From positions 22,954,978 through 23,018,977 of the forward strand of contig NC_092192.1 of assembly GCF_043641665.1 (NCBI RefSeq): a stretch of 64,000 bases of DNA, given 5' to 3'. The notes under the pieces were generated by a model. That model was not told the origin of the DNA, did no database searches, and saw only the letters and a list, made by a program, of their open reading frames with translations. How positions within the stretch are numbered: the stretch's first letter is position 1; every line of letters starts with the position of its first letter. A program made the translations under genes and the position numbers. This DNA is from Enoplosus armatus (lineage: Eukaryota > Chordata > Actinopteri > Centrarchiformes > Enoplosidae). Below, piece after piece: positions 46,077 to 57,515 of the stretch.

Positions 46077-46390
46077 ACACCATTTCAATCCTTAATCAAC
46101 TACAGAGCAGGGTTTTGCGATGAAGCTTGTTTGTTTACACTTAAAAAAAAGAAGAAGAAGAGACTACCTGCCATACCTGCTGCACATAATCAGCCTTACA
46201 GCTGACAGCCACTCCCCCCGGAACAAATTATAGCTTGCATGCATCGACCGAATTCTGTGTCGGAAACTAATTTAATTAATAGCTGCCCCGCGCGCACCCT
46301 TATCCCTGGCCCTGTACGTACCACAAAAAGTCAATATCATCCAGACCCTTAATGTCCGCCCTCATACATATAAAGGCGCACTAGTGCACT

Positions 46391-46604
46391 GGCACTGGAC
46401 ATAAAGTGGAAACGTCCGATTTTGATGTAATTCTTAGGGTCTGTGTTGCGTTTGCGGCCACAGTCGCTCAAGTGGATGGGCGTGGTGATGAGGGGAAAGT
46501 GACAAAACGAAACGTACTTAAAAAGCACGCGGGGCTAAAATGGAATGATTTTTGAGTGAGGTTTGGTTGATGGGAACCAAAATGACAAACACAAAAGAGC
46601 TACT
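46391..46604 (+). repeat. Unnamed dispersed repeat, copy 1
   Basis: Shares an ordered series of blocks with 48511-48743: 'ggcactggacataaa' at the start, 'ggccacagtcgctcaa' in the middle, and 'gatttttgagtgaggt', 'ttggttgatgg' and 'acacaaaag' at the end. The similarity is diverged but colinear over more than 200 nt, so the two are copies of one repeat. The family is not identified. Confidence 0.65.
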
Positions 46605-46661
46605 CCATGTTTGTGTTATTTGTTTTCTTCATCTATCTTTGTCCATGACACCACACAGCCG

Positions 46662-46687
46662 CCCCCCCCCCCCCCCCCCCCCCCCCC
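46662..46687 (+). repeat. Poly-C run (26 C)
   Basis: Uninterrupted C26, close after copy 1 of the unnamed repeat. Confidence 0.95.
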
Positions 46688-47230
46688 GCCAGCTCTCCTC
46701 ATGGTCTAATATAAATTGAGAAATACATCTCAGCATTACGTCCCGGGGAAAACAGCCCCTGGAAGTAGCCGGTGTCGGTGGCGTTTGAAGACGAGAAAAT
46801 AGCTGTGGTGGGTACTTATGATGCTGCTGCTGGCAGCCAAATTGTGTCCAGAAATGGACTCGGAAGCCCATGCGGCGCTAAAAGGGCGTCGCTCGCGGTG
46901 GCGCGAAAAAATCATGTTCCGCCGGAGAGAAATCACCGCACGGCAACGCTCTGCCATCGCTCCATCTCCTCCGATGAAGCAGCAATGTGATGGACACACA
47001 CCTGCTGAGAATTCAATGGCCTCTGCTCCACTGTGTTTCACCGTAAAGTGGCAAATTTGGGAGCCCTAAAGGGGGGAGTTTTTTTATGGCACAGATATTT
47101 GGGTACATTTATGAGCCCAGCCTTCAGCGCTGCAGCCTCGGTCAGGTCATCAACTTGCGGTAGGCGCAAGGACGTCTCATAAACTCTGATGTCCCTCTTC
47201 AGCCAGCATTGGGGGGGTAGGGGGGGGGGG

Positions 47231-47251
47231 CAAACAAACAAACAAACAAAC
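47231..47251 (+). repeat. (CAAA)5 tetranucleotide repeat
   Basis: Five CAAA units directly after a G10 run. Confidence 0.9.
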
Positions 47252-47318
47252 AACAAAAAAACCTGATATGCCTCTTGCTGGTGGCACATCTACTTTCCAA
47301 CAGATTTTGGGGAATTTT

Positions 47319-47370
47319 TGTGTGTGTGTGCGTGTGTGTGTGCATGTGTGTGTGTGTGTGTGTGTGTGTG
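47319..47370 (+). repeat. (TG)n microsatellite, imperfect
   Basis: About 26 TG units broken by single C or CA variants at two places. Confidence 0.95.
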
Positions 47371-47604
47371 CCTGCAGCAGATGGGGAGAGAGAATTATCT
47401 GAGTACCAGTATGGAAATGTGATAAATATTCCTGGAGATGAAATCATCCAAAGCCTTTCCAACACTGCGAGTCTAATTAGGAGATGGTAATTAATCACAT
47501 GTCGCGCCGCTTGTTCTGAATAACGACACTCCAAAAAAAAAAAGGGTGCAATTTACGATTCTCCGTTTATTATTGATCACTGACATAACTGGATGATCAC
47601 CCCT

Positions 47605-47624
47605 ACACACACACACACACACAC
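47605..47624 (+). repeat. (AC)n microsatellite
   Basis: About ten AC units followed by 'aaaagaaag'. Confidence 0.9.
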
Positions 47625-47917
47625 AAAAGAAAGTCCACTTTGTCGTCTTTCTCGGCTCATGAACACCGAGCTTGAAGTGTACTCTAAGCATTATGAAATA
47701 TTAATTAAGCTGCAGCCGATAAAACGCCACCTTGACATCCCATCATCAAATGGCATATGCTAATCGCGTATTCCCGGACTTCATTATAAACTCTGCCGCG
47801 GCACTCCCAAACAAAGTTATGCCAGGGCTTCGCGAGGGCAGCTTCCTTCTGGGGCCTGGTGTAATTGTATCATCAACTGCAAATCATCTTTCACTCCGCC
47901 ACATGGGAGCACTCCAA

Positions 47918-47940
47918 CCCCCCCCCCCCCCCCCCCCCCC
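47918..47940 (+). repeat. Poly-C run (23 C)
   Basis: Uninterrupted C23, followed 20 nt later by another C13 (47961-47973). Confidence 0.95.
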
Positions 47941-48161
47941 GCCCCCGTGATAAGAGCAAGCCCCCCCCCCCCCACCTCCTGAAAGGAGCCATTGAGAAAA
48001 CACCGGACGTGGAGCCTCCGTATGAGCGCCAGCTTATTAAGAGCAAAATGGAGATTCCTGCCGAACATGCCCATTAGCGTCATCATCGTGATCTTTTAGC
48101 TGCTAATTAGTACGACAAATCATTTCACTGGGAAACAACAAAGGCTTGTAGTGCCCTAAAG

Positions 48162-48182
48162 CAACAACAACAACAACAACAA
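48162..48182 (+). repeat. (CAA)7 trinucleotide repeat
   Basis: Seven CAA units passing into poly-A. Confidence 0.9.
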
Positions 48183-48390
48183 AAAAAGTAAAATAACGAC
48201 TGCAATACACATCTGCAAGGGGAGATTGGGCTGGAGGTGAATACCAATATCTGAACATTCATTTGGGGCTGCTAATCTCCATTGATTTGGAGCAGAAATG
48301 TGATGATTGAGTGTTGTTGCAGCCATCGTATCGCCGGGGCCAGAACGTCAATATCAGATTCTGTACAGCCCCAGATTACGCCTCTCAACA

Positions 48391-48406
48391 CCCCCCCCCC
48401 CCCCCC
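48391..48406 (+). repeat. Poly-C run (16 C)
   Basis: Uninterrupted C16, shortly before copy 2 of the unnamed repeat. Confidence 0.95.
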
Positions 48407-48510
48407 TCCCCCTTTCTACCATCTCAACTCCACAATTGTTGTTGTTTATTCAAACTCCGGCCACCGGCGTGAAAGTCTGAGACTCCACACGTCCATCCAC
48501 ACCGCTGCAT

Positions 48511-48743
48511 CGGCACTGGACATAAATCGAGAAGGGGGGGCGGGGGCGTAAAGGGGTCTTGCAGTTATGGCCGCAGTGGCTCATACTGATGGGGGAGGTG
48601 ACGGTTAGAGCTTAAACGGAAATGTCAGCCTTGCCCCAGTTGTACAATCTAATCTAATTCTAGCTGTATTTTGCAGACTCAAAAATGAGTGATTTTTGAG
48701 TGGGGTGTGGTTGATGGACACAAAGCTGAAAATACAAAAGGGC
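48511..48743 (+). repeat. Unnamed dispersed repeat, copy 2
   Basis: Colinear with 46391-46604 in the same orientation: 'ggcactggacataaa' at the start, 'ggccgcagtggctca' in the middle, 'gatttttgagtggggt' and 'gtggttgatgg' near the end. It is longer than copy 1 in its middle part. Confidence 0.65.
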
Positions 48744-49762
48744 CGCTCACAGCTGGAGCGAAGACAAATACAAACAAAAAGGAGGACAAGCGGAGCGACA
48801 GCTCCGACAATAAGAGAATCAGACAATAACCACGAGTAAATACGGGCTCATTATTCAGTCTGAAAAACAGGAACTGGCAGCAATGTTCCAATTTGCAGTT
48901 TGATTCATGTCCTCCAGTGCAATGCTCTTACGTTTTTGGGGTTTGAGTGTGCAATGTGTCCGAACTGGACAAGGGAGAGCATTCAGTACACCCCCGAAGA
49001 GGTGCAGAGAGAAATGAATAAAAGGAAATGTAAAAACAGTGGTAAATTAGTACTGGAAACAATCCGACAATATATATAGGTACACTACCTGCAAAAAAGC
49101 ACAATACCGCTAAAACAGTGTACTTGAGACAATTACTACACGGTACGCACTGGATAAAGGTAAAAACAGTATTTCGTTTCATTCTTTCGGGGGTAATTAG
49201 ACCCCCGCAGCTCACTTATGCATTCAGCGATGCCTCAGCGTTTAGGCGCCAGCCGTTGCTACATGTCAGAGCATGCAGTCAGCGTAAGAACAGCAGACTG
49301 TCCTTCCTTTAAAAACAGGCCGCGGCATCGCGTCAAACCCCCACAGATAAGCCCCTGAAAGCAGGGTTTACTCTCCGCCGCGCTGAGCAAACGCTGAGAA
49401 TCCTGAGGCTCAATTCATAAACTCAAATCACGGGGAACAATAAAGAAAGCGCACCGTCGCCCGACATTGCTTGGCAGCGTTTGTGGATCTTTATTTACAA
49501 CTCTCCGTGCGGGCCGCCATTACAGGTGTTTACCCCCCCCCCCCCCATCTCCCCATTTAATTAACTGTCATCGATTTGTGTAGACAAGGTGTGGTTTATG
49601 TACCTTCCCCCCAGTCCCCCCTCCGTCTTGTAAATTCACAATGTGTTCGGCTCACCAAATTAATCTTGCATTGAACCCCTCCCACACTGGAGCTCTGCTG
49701 CAATCAATGTTAATGATTCAATAATATAATAAAATAACACTGACCAGGGACCATTCTGCATC

Positions 49763-49830
49763 ACGAGTACTTTTACTTGTAATACTTCATTTTGAAACCA
49801 CTACTTCTGTACTTGAACTTAAGTGGGACT
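49763..49830 (+). repeat. Diverged 'agtacttttactt' dispersed repeat
   Basis: 'gagtacttttacttgtaatact', 'cttctgtacttgaactta' and 'tgaatgcaga' occur in an order I recognise from a common teleost repeat. The copy is short and diverged, so the family name is left open. Confidence 0.35.
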
Positions 49831-52401
49831 ATGAATGCAGAATGTGTTCGCCGCCCCCCCCCCCCCCGTGCTGCCAAGCGCGCCATTACGTCTGGAAGTG
49901 AGAAACACGCTGTCACTCGTGATGGGATCGGGAACTCCGACGAGGTATGAAGTGGAGGAAAAAAGAAAAGAACACCAGTTTGTGATGTCGCATCAGAATT
50001 TTGTGAAACGACTTCATCCATGTCGCATAATATGACAATGATGAGAACAATTCGAATGTTGACGATCGATATAACGGCGAATAACCACATAATATTTTGC
50101 ATTTTGAGTTTGAGTCAATTCAAGCGGCGGTTATAAGTTATATTTATTGCCAAATGCAGAGCGGCAGGGAGAGGCGGCGACGATGAAGTGTAATTAGATA
50201 ATAATTAGCTGAAAGATAATGCCGGTCGGTAATACTGAAACCAGATTGGAATATAGAAAAGCCCGTTGTTGAGAGTGGTCTTTATTCGCCGGCCATTTGC
50301 GATCCAGCCCTGCTCATTTGATTAACCGGCATTTTGCATGAAACTGAAAGCTTTCCTGCGACGGCTAAATAACTCAGACCTGTCTGCGTTGCTGTGCCAA
50401 ATTGGCAGGAGCGCCGCCCACCCCCCCAACACCACCACCACCACAATGCCTGTCAAATGTGGCCCACCTGTGCTCACTTAGTCATTCTCGAAAGCCCAGA
50501 CAATGCGGGCAAAGTCATTTCCATTGACTGTGATGACATTCGAATGAGGAAAAAGGAAAAAAAAACAAAAAAAAAAACACCCATCGTTACGTACAGATGT
50601 AAAAATGGAACTTTTTGCCTTTACCACTTGCCTTCCCGTTTACATTTTTAAAACTATTCATCTGAGTTCAGAGCTTCTTGGAAATGCAGACCAAAAAAAA
50701 AAGTACAGTACTGTATGTGGACCTTCTGGAGGCGCACGCTTTGTACGTTACATAAACCAACGGGGCTACAGTGCAGCGCGCTTTGTTGTTGGAGCACAAA
50801 GGGCCGACTCAGAGGCAAAGGCAAACAAAGCAAGGGCTTGTTACTTGGCAGCAGTCACTCCCACCGAACTGCGAATACAAAAATGGCATACATGCATGTA
50901 GATGGGGATCAATGAGCTCTGCACAGACAATGCGATGATTGAGCGTTTGGCACGGCGGTGGGCTGGCAAGCGACGTGACATCCCATTATTCCCCCACCCC
51001 TGTCTGTGATCGTGAGTCAGCCGACGTGCATTTATTGCCCACTGCATTGTTTATCCATAAATTGGATAATAGGCAGGAACCATCCACAGCGTTATTGCCG
51101 CGACGCCTTCAACCAAATAACTCCAGAGGCATGAAGAATTTAAGACGGTTTAACCCAATTCACGCGTGTAGCATCTCCGTAGGAAGTACAACGGACCGCC
51201 GCGGGGATGACGCATTTTTTTGCAGGCAAACCCGGACGTTAGCCCTGGTTCCCTCGACAAACAGACAGTGGGATTGTTCCACGGGATGTTGGATTGCTGC
51301 AGAGAATAAGCTCCGTGCCAAAACAAACGCTTACGACACTGACACGTTCCGTTCGGCGAGATAACCTTCACCAATGCACTCCACTTTTAGGATTTTTAAA
51401 AAGGTAACGTTAGGCTACAAAGGAACTGCACCACGGTCGCATTACTTCGACGTCACCACCGCTGAGCTTCACTTTGAAGAGAATATAGATAGATATAGAT
51501 ATATAGACAGATAGCTACGGAGTATAAACCACAGACCTTATTTTAGGCATCGAACCAAAAACCCATTCCAAAAAAAAAACCCAGACGAGGGAACAGGAAG
51601 TGAAAAACTGCAACTCATTTCCGGGTTTTAGGACTCCTTCCTGCAGCGCTCGACTACGTAAAAGTAAATAAGTAAAATGATCAATTAACAAACTTGTGAC
51701 GGACAAATGACTTGACTTCCATGTGTCAAGTGAACTATCCACAGGAAGCTCTCAGTGTCTTGGTTACTGTTCAGCTATGCTGGTATGCACCCTAGACCAT
51801 TAGTTAACGGGGCGGAACAGCACCGTGCCGCATACTGACGGTTGTATCAGTCAAGCATCAAAGAAATCAACCAGACTTCTCTTGACTTTCAGTCACAGTT
51901 TAAGGTCACACTGAAGGGGGTTGCCATGGTGCCCTTCTGTCACTTGTAATTGCAGAGGTCCTCTGTGTATTTACTTCAATGCATGTCTACCTGTGTGTGT
52001 CCATCAGTCGGGCGTCAAATTCCTGCAGATAACCCGTCGCATTTTGCTGATAATAGGAGCATTTCAGTGATTTGCGCTTGTCTTTAGTTTTTTTTCACCC
52101 AGAATCCCTCGAGTTTCCTGCATTTAAAAAAATAAATAAATAAATTTTTTAGCTCAAAGTAATGGCGGCAGTGAAAATTATTAATGTGAGCTTTGATAGC
52201 CTTTCGCATGCAAATTCCAGAGGCACATCCCCGGAAATCAGCATGCAGGAGGGTCCTTCGGGTGCCCATTTTTGCAGTACAACAGACCACAGGATGGGTG
52301 ACTTTTATGAACAGTTACGGAGCAGACATCGGACTACAACGAGAAAAGGCAAAGGTGGGATGCTTTTGTATTGTTTTGCCATCACCCAGACCCATAACTA
52401 C

Positions 52402-52426
52402 CACACACACACACACACACACACAC
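52402..52426 (+). repeat. (CA)12 microsatellite
   Basis: Perfect CA tract of about 25 nt. Confidence 0.94.
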
Positions 52427-52999
52427 GTGGCTGCCTTGTACATGAAAAGTCATTAAAAGCCACACTGGAGTTACAGAGAAGCTCATTCTCGTTACACTGT
52501 GATCACCTCAGAAAACTGTCAGCACTTTTCGCGGTAAACCTGGATCGGCCGTGGCTCGCTTTTTCACTTCTCCTCCGAGCTAAATTGAGCCATTAGTGCA
52601 ACCAATTGCTCGGAGAGTGCACCCGTTCGGCTTCAAGTCGTCGCCTCGAGGAGCGGGAAAAGGGCAACGAAAAATAAACATCACTCCACGCTCTCAAGGG
52701 CCGGCGCTAACTCACTCTGGCAGCCCGCATTTTCTCTCACGCATACGCCCGCCCGCCCGTCCGCCCGTCCGCCAGGACTGCCGAATCCCGCCGAGCGTGT
52801 CTGGTCAAAATTGAAGGCGCGTTGCCTTGGCTTGGGTCCCGCGAGCTTACGAAACACTTTTCTCTAGCGACGCGTGACGTTAGCTTAATAACCAGCGTAA
52901 TACATCACTGGAGTATAAGAGCTGGAGAGGCAACTGGTGACGTGGGCGACTCAACTGCAGAGGGGCCACAGTTCAAAGCTCAGGTAAGCCCTTCGCTGT

Positions 53000-53022
53000 G
53001 GGGGGGGGGGGGGGGGGGGGGG
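53000..53022 (+). repeat. Poly-G run (23 G)
   Basis: Uninterrupted G23, 15 nt after a CAGGTAAGC splice-donor-like sequence at 52981. Confidence 0.95.
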
Positions 53023-53837
53023 AGAAAAACCTCACACCATAAGAGCGTGAAATAGTGAGAAGGAGATCAAGAAGGAGAAGATCAGCGAGTCATTTGACTT
53101 AAATATGGAGGAACGAGCGGGACAATGTGAAGAACGTCAGCAGTGATCAGAGAGATCCTCCGTATTCATTCAAGTCGACCTCGCTGTGTTGCTATGTTGC
53201 ATGTCATTAACATCAAGAGACGCCTATACACGATGAGAGGGAAAAAAAGAAATGTGTTTTTTGTGTGGCAAAGACAGGTGGAATGAAAGCCCCCCCCTGT
53301 AAATGTTTTGACGCTGGACAGACGTCGCAGCTGCACTGGAATCCTGCGCGGAAATAAGGGCATTCACAGCTGCCACCTTCATGACGCTGATAACGGTGTT
53401 TATGTGATGGCTCGAATAATGATTTTGGGAAAGTTACCGAATCATTTGTTCACTTGGCCACCTCCTGCACGCCCCCCATCAATCAAGCGCCGCCTGGGAA
53501 GACGCACGGGGAATATTACAGTCGAGAGGAATAATGACACGAGCTCCTGTGCTCGCAGGAAACTCAAAAGATGGGCAAAATTGTCATCATGAGGCAGGGG
53601 TGGGTGGGGTGGGGGGGGGCTTCACATTGCCTCAAAAGTAATGGCTCAGGGCTCCTGATGCATGGACAGGTTGTTGCTATAATAAAAAATACAGAAAACG
53701 TTTCAAATGTCGAAAGGGGTTGAAAAATGTTTTTCAGAAAAAGGCTCAAGATTCAAAAGGACTGAGGTGTCTTTATCAAGTGTTGTTTTGTTTGTTTTTT
53801 TCCCCTCCACGGTATGCAGCTAGCAGGTAATAGCAGG

Positions 53838-54047
53838 TGACGTCGTGCCCCTGACAAACGAAGGACGCCGCTCGCGTTAGCGCGCCGTGGAGTTCCTGCG
53901 GTGTTGCAGACGGCGACGACGCGCCCGCGGACATTTGCGCGCCAAGCGATCAGTTCGCTAATTTCCGGAAGCAGAACTGGAGCACTGGAGTTTGGCGGTG
54001 GCACTCTTGAGCGCAGCGCGCACGACCAAGTTGCGATGATCACGAGA
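53838..54047. promoter_or_regulatory. CpG-dense segment, strongest CpG-island-like patch
   Basis: By eye about 30 CpG dinucleotides in roughly 210 nt, including 'gctcgcgttagcgcgccg' and 'cgacgacgcgcccgcg'. This is at or above the number expected from base composition, unlike CpG-depleted vertebrate bulk DNA. No recognised exon starts here. It could be an unmethylated promoter or enhancer, or simply a young GC-rich segment. Confidence 0.4.
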
Positions 54048-54187
54048 CAGTTTACAGACAATATAAAAAGGTTGAGTGTTATGAATGTTGTGATATCAAT
54101 TTTTTTTTTTGCGATTGAAAAGTCATTGGAAAAGGATGAACGAATACAATACTTTGTTACACAAGTAACGTGGCTCTAAGGACTCGT

Positions 54188-54203
54188 ATGTGTGTGTGTG
54201 TGT
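54188..54203 (+). repeat. (TG)8 microsatellite
   Basis: Short perfect TG tract. Confidence 0.85.
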
Positions 54204-54258
54204 AGGAATGTTTGGCAAAGTAGTTCAACATTGTGCTCAAGATCGAACTCCTTGGAAT

Positions 54259-54277
54259 CTCTCTCTCTCTCTCTCTG
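54259..54277 (+). repeat. (TC)n microsatellite
   Basis: About nine TC units. Confidence 0.88.
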
Positions 54278-54660
54278 CCACCTGAGCGCAATAAAAACAA
54301 CGCATTTTTTGTTTGTTTGTTTAGTTTTTTCGGCAGTGTTAAAAATTGAAAAAATGAAACGGACCCTGGAAATTTCAACTGGTCTCAGAAAATGATGTAC
54401 TTCAGGGATATAACCACATGTTTCAGGTAGCAGCCATCTCATTTTGGCGCCGCGTTTATGCCGATTTCCTGGCTGGTGTATCGACTATAATCGGAGTGCT
54501 TGCTGCCCTACCATAAAGGGTATAATCTGTCATACTGGCAGTTCACCTGGCACAGTAAAGTGCAGCCAATTGCCTCACATAAACCTTTCCGAAGAGTTAT
54601 TCATATATTTCTATTTAGGTGTTTGGTAGTTAGGTGGGGGGGAAAAAAAAAAGCTTTATT

Positions 54661-54696
54661 GAGCACGTGTTCTTGTACTCTCAAGAACACGTGCTC
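54661..54696. repeat. Perfect 15-bp inverted repeat with CACGTG in each arm
   Basis: Arm GAGCACGTGTTCTTG (54661-54675), spacer TACTCT (54676-54681), and arm CAAGAACACGTGCTC (54682-54696) are exact reverse complements. RNA or single-stranded DNA from either strand would form a 15-bp hairpin with a 6-nt loop. Each arm carries an E-box CACGTG. The stem is shorter than a typical pre-miRNA and the flanks do not extend the pairing. Confidence 0.8.
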
Positions 54697-55158
54697 CCTG
54701 TTTTCCTCTTTGGGGTGTTTTGCGAGCACAGATGCTATTTGCAGACCTCCAGCTTGCCTTCAGGGAAGCATAATTCGATCCGGTTACGAAACGCAATTAT
54801 GCTTGATCTTATTTTGGAAGGTACAGGCTGGGGCGTAAATCCACTTAGTCGCATCTCGAGAACTCGCGGCGTCCTCGTACACAGGTCAGCGGGTAGCTGT
54901 GGCGCCTGTTAAAGACCCATTAGTTTACTGCCGCATTGTTGAAGTGAAAAGTTCCCAACTTATGTGACAATGTTTTGCTAAAAGTCATTTTAAATGTTTA
55001 TTAAATGCGTTACTCTTCTGAACCCACCCACTCCGAGCAAATGCATGGTGGCGGCCTGATGGGTCTCTAAATCCCATGTTTGCGGGTTAATACTGGGCTC
55101 CGCTTGGCTGGTGGTTATGCTTTCTTCTCATGTCAACAGACATCTCAAGTCTCAAAGC

Positions 55159-55174
55159 TTTTTTTTTTTTTTTT
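55159..55174 (+). repeat. Poly-T run (16 T)
   Basis: Uninterrupted T16 followed by CT-rich sequence. Confidence 0.92.
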
Positions 55175-55230
55175 CTCCTCCTCTCTCCATTCTAAACCGA
55201 CGCGTCGATGCACTCTGCGCTCTCAGCTGG

Positions 55231-55255
55231 CACACACACACACACACACACACAC
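55231..55255 (+). repeat. (CA)12 microsatellite
   Basis: Perfect CA tract of 25 nt. Confidence 0.94.
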
Positions 55256-55936
55256 GGCATACACGTTTGAATAAGACAGGAATTGAAAAGATGATTCAAA
55301 ATGTGCCGATCCTCTGGATCAGGTCGCATAGCTTTCTGAAGAACCGCTTCAAAGTGCCTCTGCATCTTTTAGTCTGCAGGTGCCATTTAATCCTTAAAAT
55401 CCCTTTTGCACAATCCAGTGCCGTCCTTGTCGCTGGAGAAACATTCAGCTGAATGGACTCACCAACGTGGCCGCGTGCGCCGATCAAACGTCATTTCAAG
55501 GTTGGCCGGGAAGAACTGCACTTGTAGAAGCACTTATTATTTTTTTTTTAATATTTCTTCTGAAATATCTTTATGTCTATTTCCATTTTATTAATTGCAT
55601 AGAATAACAACAACAGCACGGAGCAATTAGTCGCGCAGTTAACCCCAACAGTGAACTTAATACCCGCAGGACGTTTGTGTAAAACTAGCATTTTCTGAAT
55701 CATATTCTTGCCTGTGGATACTGCAACGTGCATCAGGTGATTTTTCCTTATATTTTTTTCTAGGAGCACAATTTTGTGTCCGTATTTTGATTTTCTTTTC
55801 ATTTCACTATCATGCACACGTTTTAATAGTCAAAGCTCTATAATGGATAAATACAGATATAAGATATTTAAAAAAAAATTAAAATTACCCTTAAAGGTTG
55901 TTGTCTTCTTCACAGAAATCAATTAAATGCATGTAG

Positions 55937-55972
55937 ATATATATATATAACATATATATATATATATATATA
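55937..55972 (+). repeat. (AT)n microsatellite, two blocks
   Basis: Two AT tracts of about 6 and 10 units separated by 'aac'. Confidence 0.92.
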
Positions 55973-56396
55973 CAACAACATTGCAACATTTGCATCCGAG
56001 GGCGAGTCTTTTAACTCGACCAGGCTGCTCCCAGTAAAGAGGCAGCATTACCCTTGAACTGGAACAACTCACGGGCCTCATCAGAGGGCTCTTCCTGTGA
56101 TCAAAGAACCGCCGTCGCATCCTTACACCCAAGCCGCGCCCTCTTAACAGAGACTCCCCGCTTCACCTCCTGCCATGACAATGAGCTGCATTAGAAACCC
56201 GATGACCTGTGGAACCCGCGCAGCCACAGGTCAGCCAGAAGCCACCTGCTCCTCTGCGACACGTTGCGAAGCTGGCAGAAGGTGCGGGGACGGCGCTCTT
56301 CCTGTTTAACCTTCCTGCGCCACAAGACTCCCGGCACAAGCAAGCAATCTCGCATTCAATGATCTTTTTGTCCCATCTTTTTTGGTGGGCGGGGGA

Positions 56397-56413
56397 GGGG
56401 GGGGGGGGGGGGG
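56397..56413 (+). repeat. Poly-G run (17 G)
   Basis: Uninterrupted G17 preceded by GGGGGA. Confidence 0.95.
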
Positions 56414-56862
56414 CGGATGAATAGACAGGGTATGGCACACAATGGCACTGCGGAGATAACCTCCATACACAGCGTGTACTGCTTTAAAATAATCCATCAC
56501 AAAGCCGAGGGGGGACTTGTGTACATCATCAGAAGCCGAAAGCAGGCAAGAGTATGATGCACTTTTGAAGACCTTGACCTTGTCGTGCGTTGTTGTTGCA
56601 GATGTTATCCAGTTTAATGTCACCTATTCATTTTAACTGTTCACCTTGTCACTGAGCGACTGCCAGGGAGCCAAGTGTTGGAGAAACCTTTACTTTTAGA
56701 GTGAAGAGAGGGAGATCTAAAGACTTGTTTTATGAGGTGGAGTTCCGAGGTAGGAAATCGCGTGGAGGTCACTCTGAGGAGGTGTAAATCGATGGCAGTC
56801 AGCAAAGCAGGTGTCTCTGCAAGCGAATGAAGGAAATAAATGAAATGGAACTAAAGACGATT

Positions 56863-57515
56863 AGCCATGCTGTGAGGCTGAACTTAAACACCGTGGTGCT
56901 TTGAGCTAATTGCTAACATCGGCAATGCTAACACACTCGCAGTGACAATGTGAACGTGCTGATGCCAAACAGGTGTAGTGTCTACAATGTCCACCGTCTT
57001 AGTTTAGCATGTTAACATGCTAACATAAACCAACTAGCACTAAACAGAAGACACAAAACACAAAACTAAGGCTTATGGGGCTAGGTTGTTTTTTTTTAGG
57101 TATTTGGTCATAAATCAGCGTACTGGACAAAGTTAAGATTGGACCTGATAGTGGCCTTAGTAGAAAAGTTCAGGAATCACCAGTTAGTTACGGTACAATA
57201 CATCCTCTTGGGACCACAAACTTTTGGGGACAATCCATTCGGTGGATGTTGAGATATTCTACTGGGCAACTGGAAACTTTGACCTGCATGGTGGCGCTAG
57301 ATGGAAAGTCAGAGGCTCACCAAAGGCGTTACAATTCACCCTGAGGGGAACACGAATGCCTGTGCCAAATTTCCAGGGCGATCCAGCCAACGGTTGAGAG
57401 TCGAGATTTTTCCAGATCAAAAGTTTTAAACCTGCTGGTGGCATCAGAAGGGAAGGTCAGGGGATCACCAAAGTCAGTAGGGTTCGTCCTCTGGGGCTCA
57501 CGTTCACCAGCCCGG
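56863..57515 (+). mobile_element. Teleost dispersed repeat with three diverged internal units
   Basis: The left part has 'gtggtgctttgagctaa', 'tgctaacatcgg' and 'gtttagcatgttaacatgctaaca'. The right part has three diverged units beginning 'gacctgatagtggc' (57142), 'gacctgcatggtggcgctaga' (57281) and 'aacctgctggtggcatc' (57429), spaced 139 and 148 nt. Each unit repeats 'gatcaccaaag...cattc..cctctggggac' type text. I know this combination as a very common repeat of spiny-rayed fishes. The class is uncertain; it is non-coding. The right edge is truncated compared with the form I remember. Confidence 0.65.

Larger units (their letters stand above)
42698..56862. other. Unassigned non-coding sequence
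   Basis: No host gene recognised outside the listed features. Other C runs lie at 42799-42810, 43719-43732, 44881-44891, 47961-47973, 49533-49546 and 49854-49867. A G-rich patch lies at 43036-43057. 43290-43560 and 54950-55020 are AT-rich. 55545-55920 is AT-rich with no element recognised. The sequence at 51486-51512 is a broken GATA-type repeat, and 52746-52773 is a CCGC/CCGT repeat. A short ATG frame of three codons meets a GTGAGT donor-like site at 45249-45263. None of this adds up to a gene. Confidence 0.55.

Noticed and set aside
52746..52773. Regular CCGC/CCGT spacing considered as a binding array
   Set aside because: It is a short tandem simple repeat; no known factor site is implied.
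52822..52983. Possible exon ending CAG|GTAAGC before a G23 run
   Set aside because: The frame begins with TTG rather than ATG, gives no known protein, and the donor match alone occurs often by chance.
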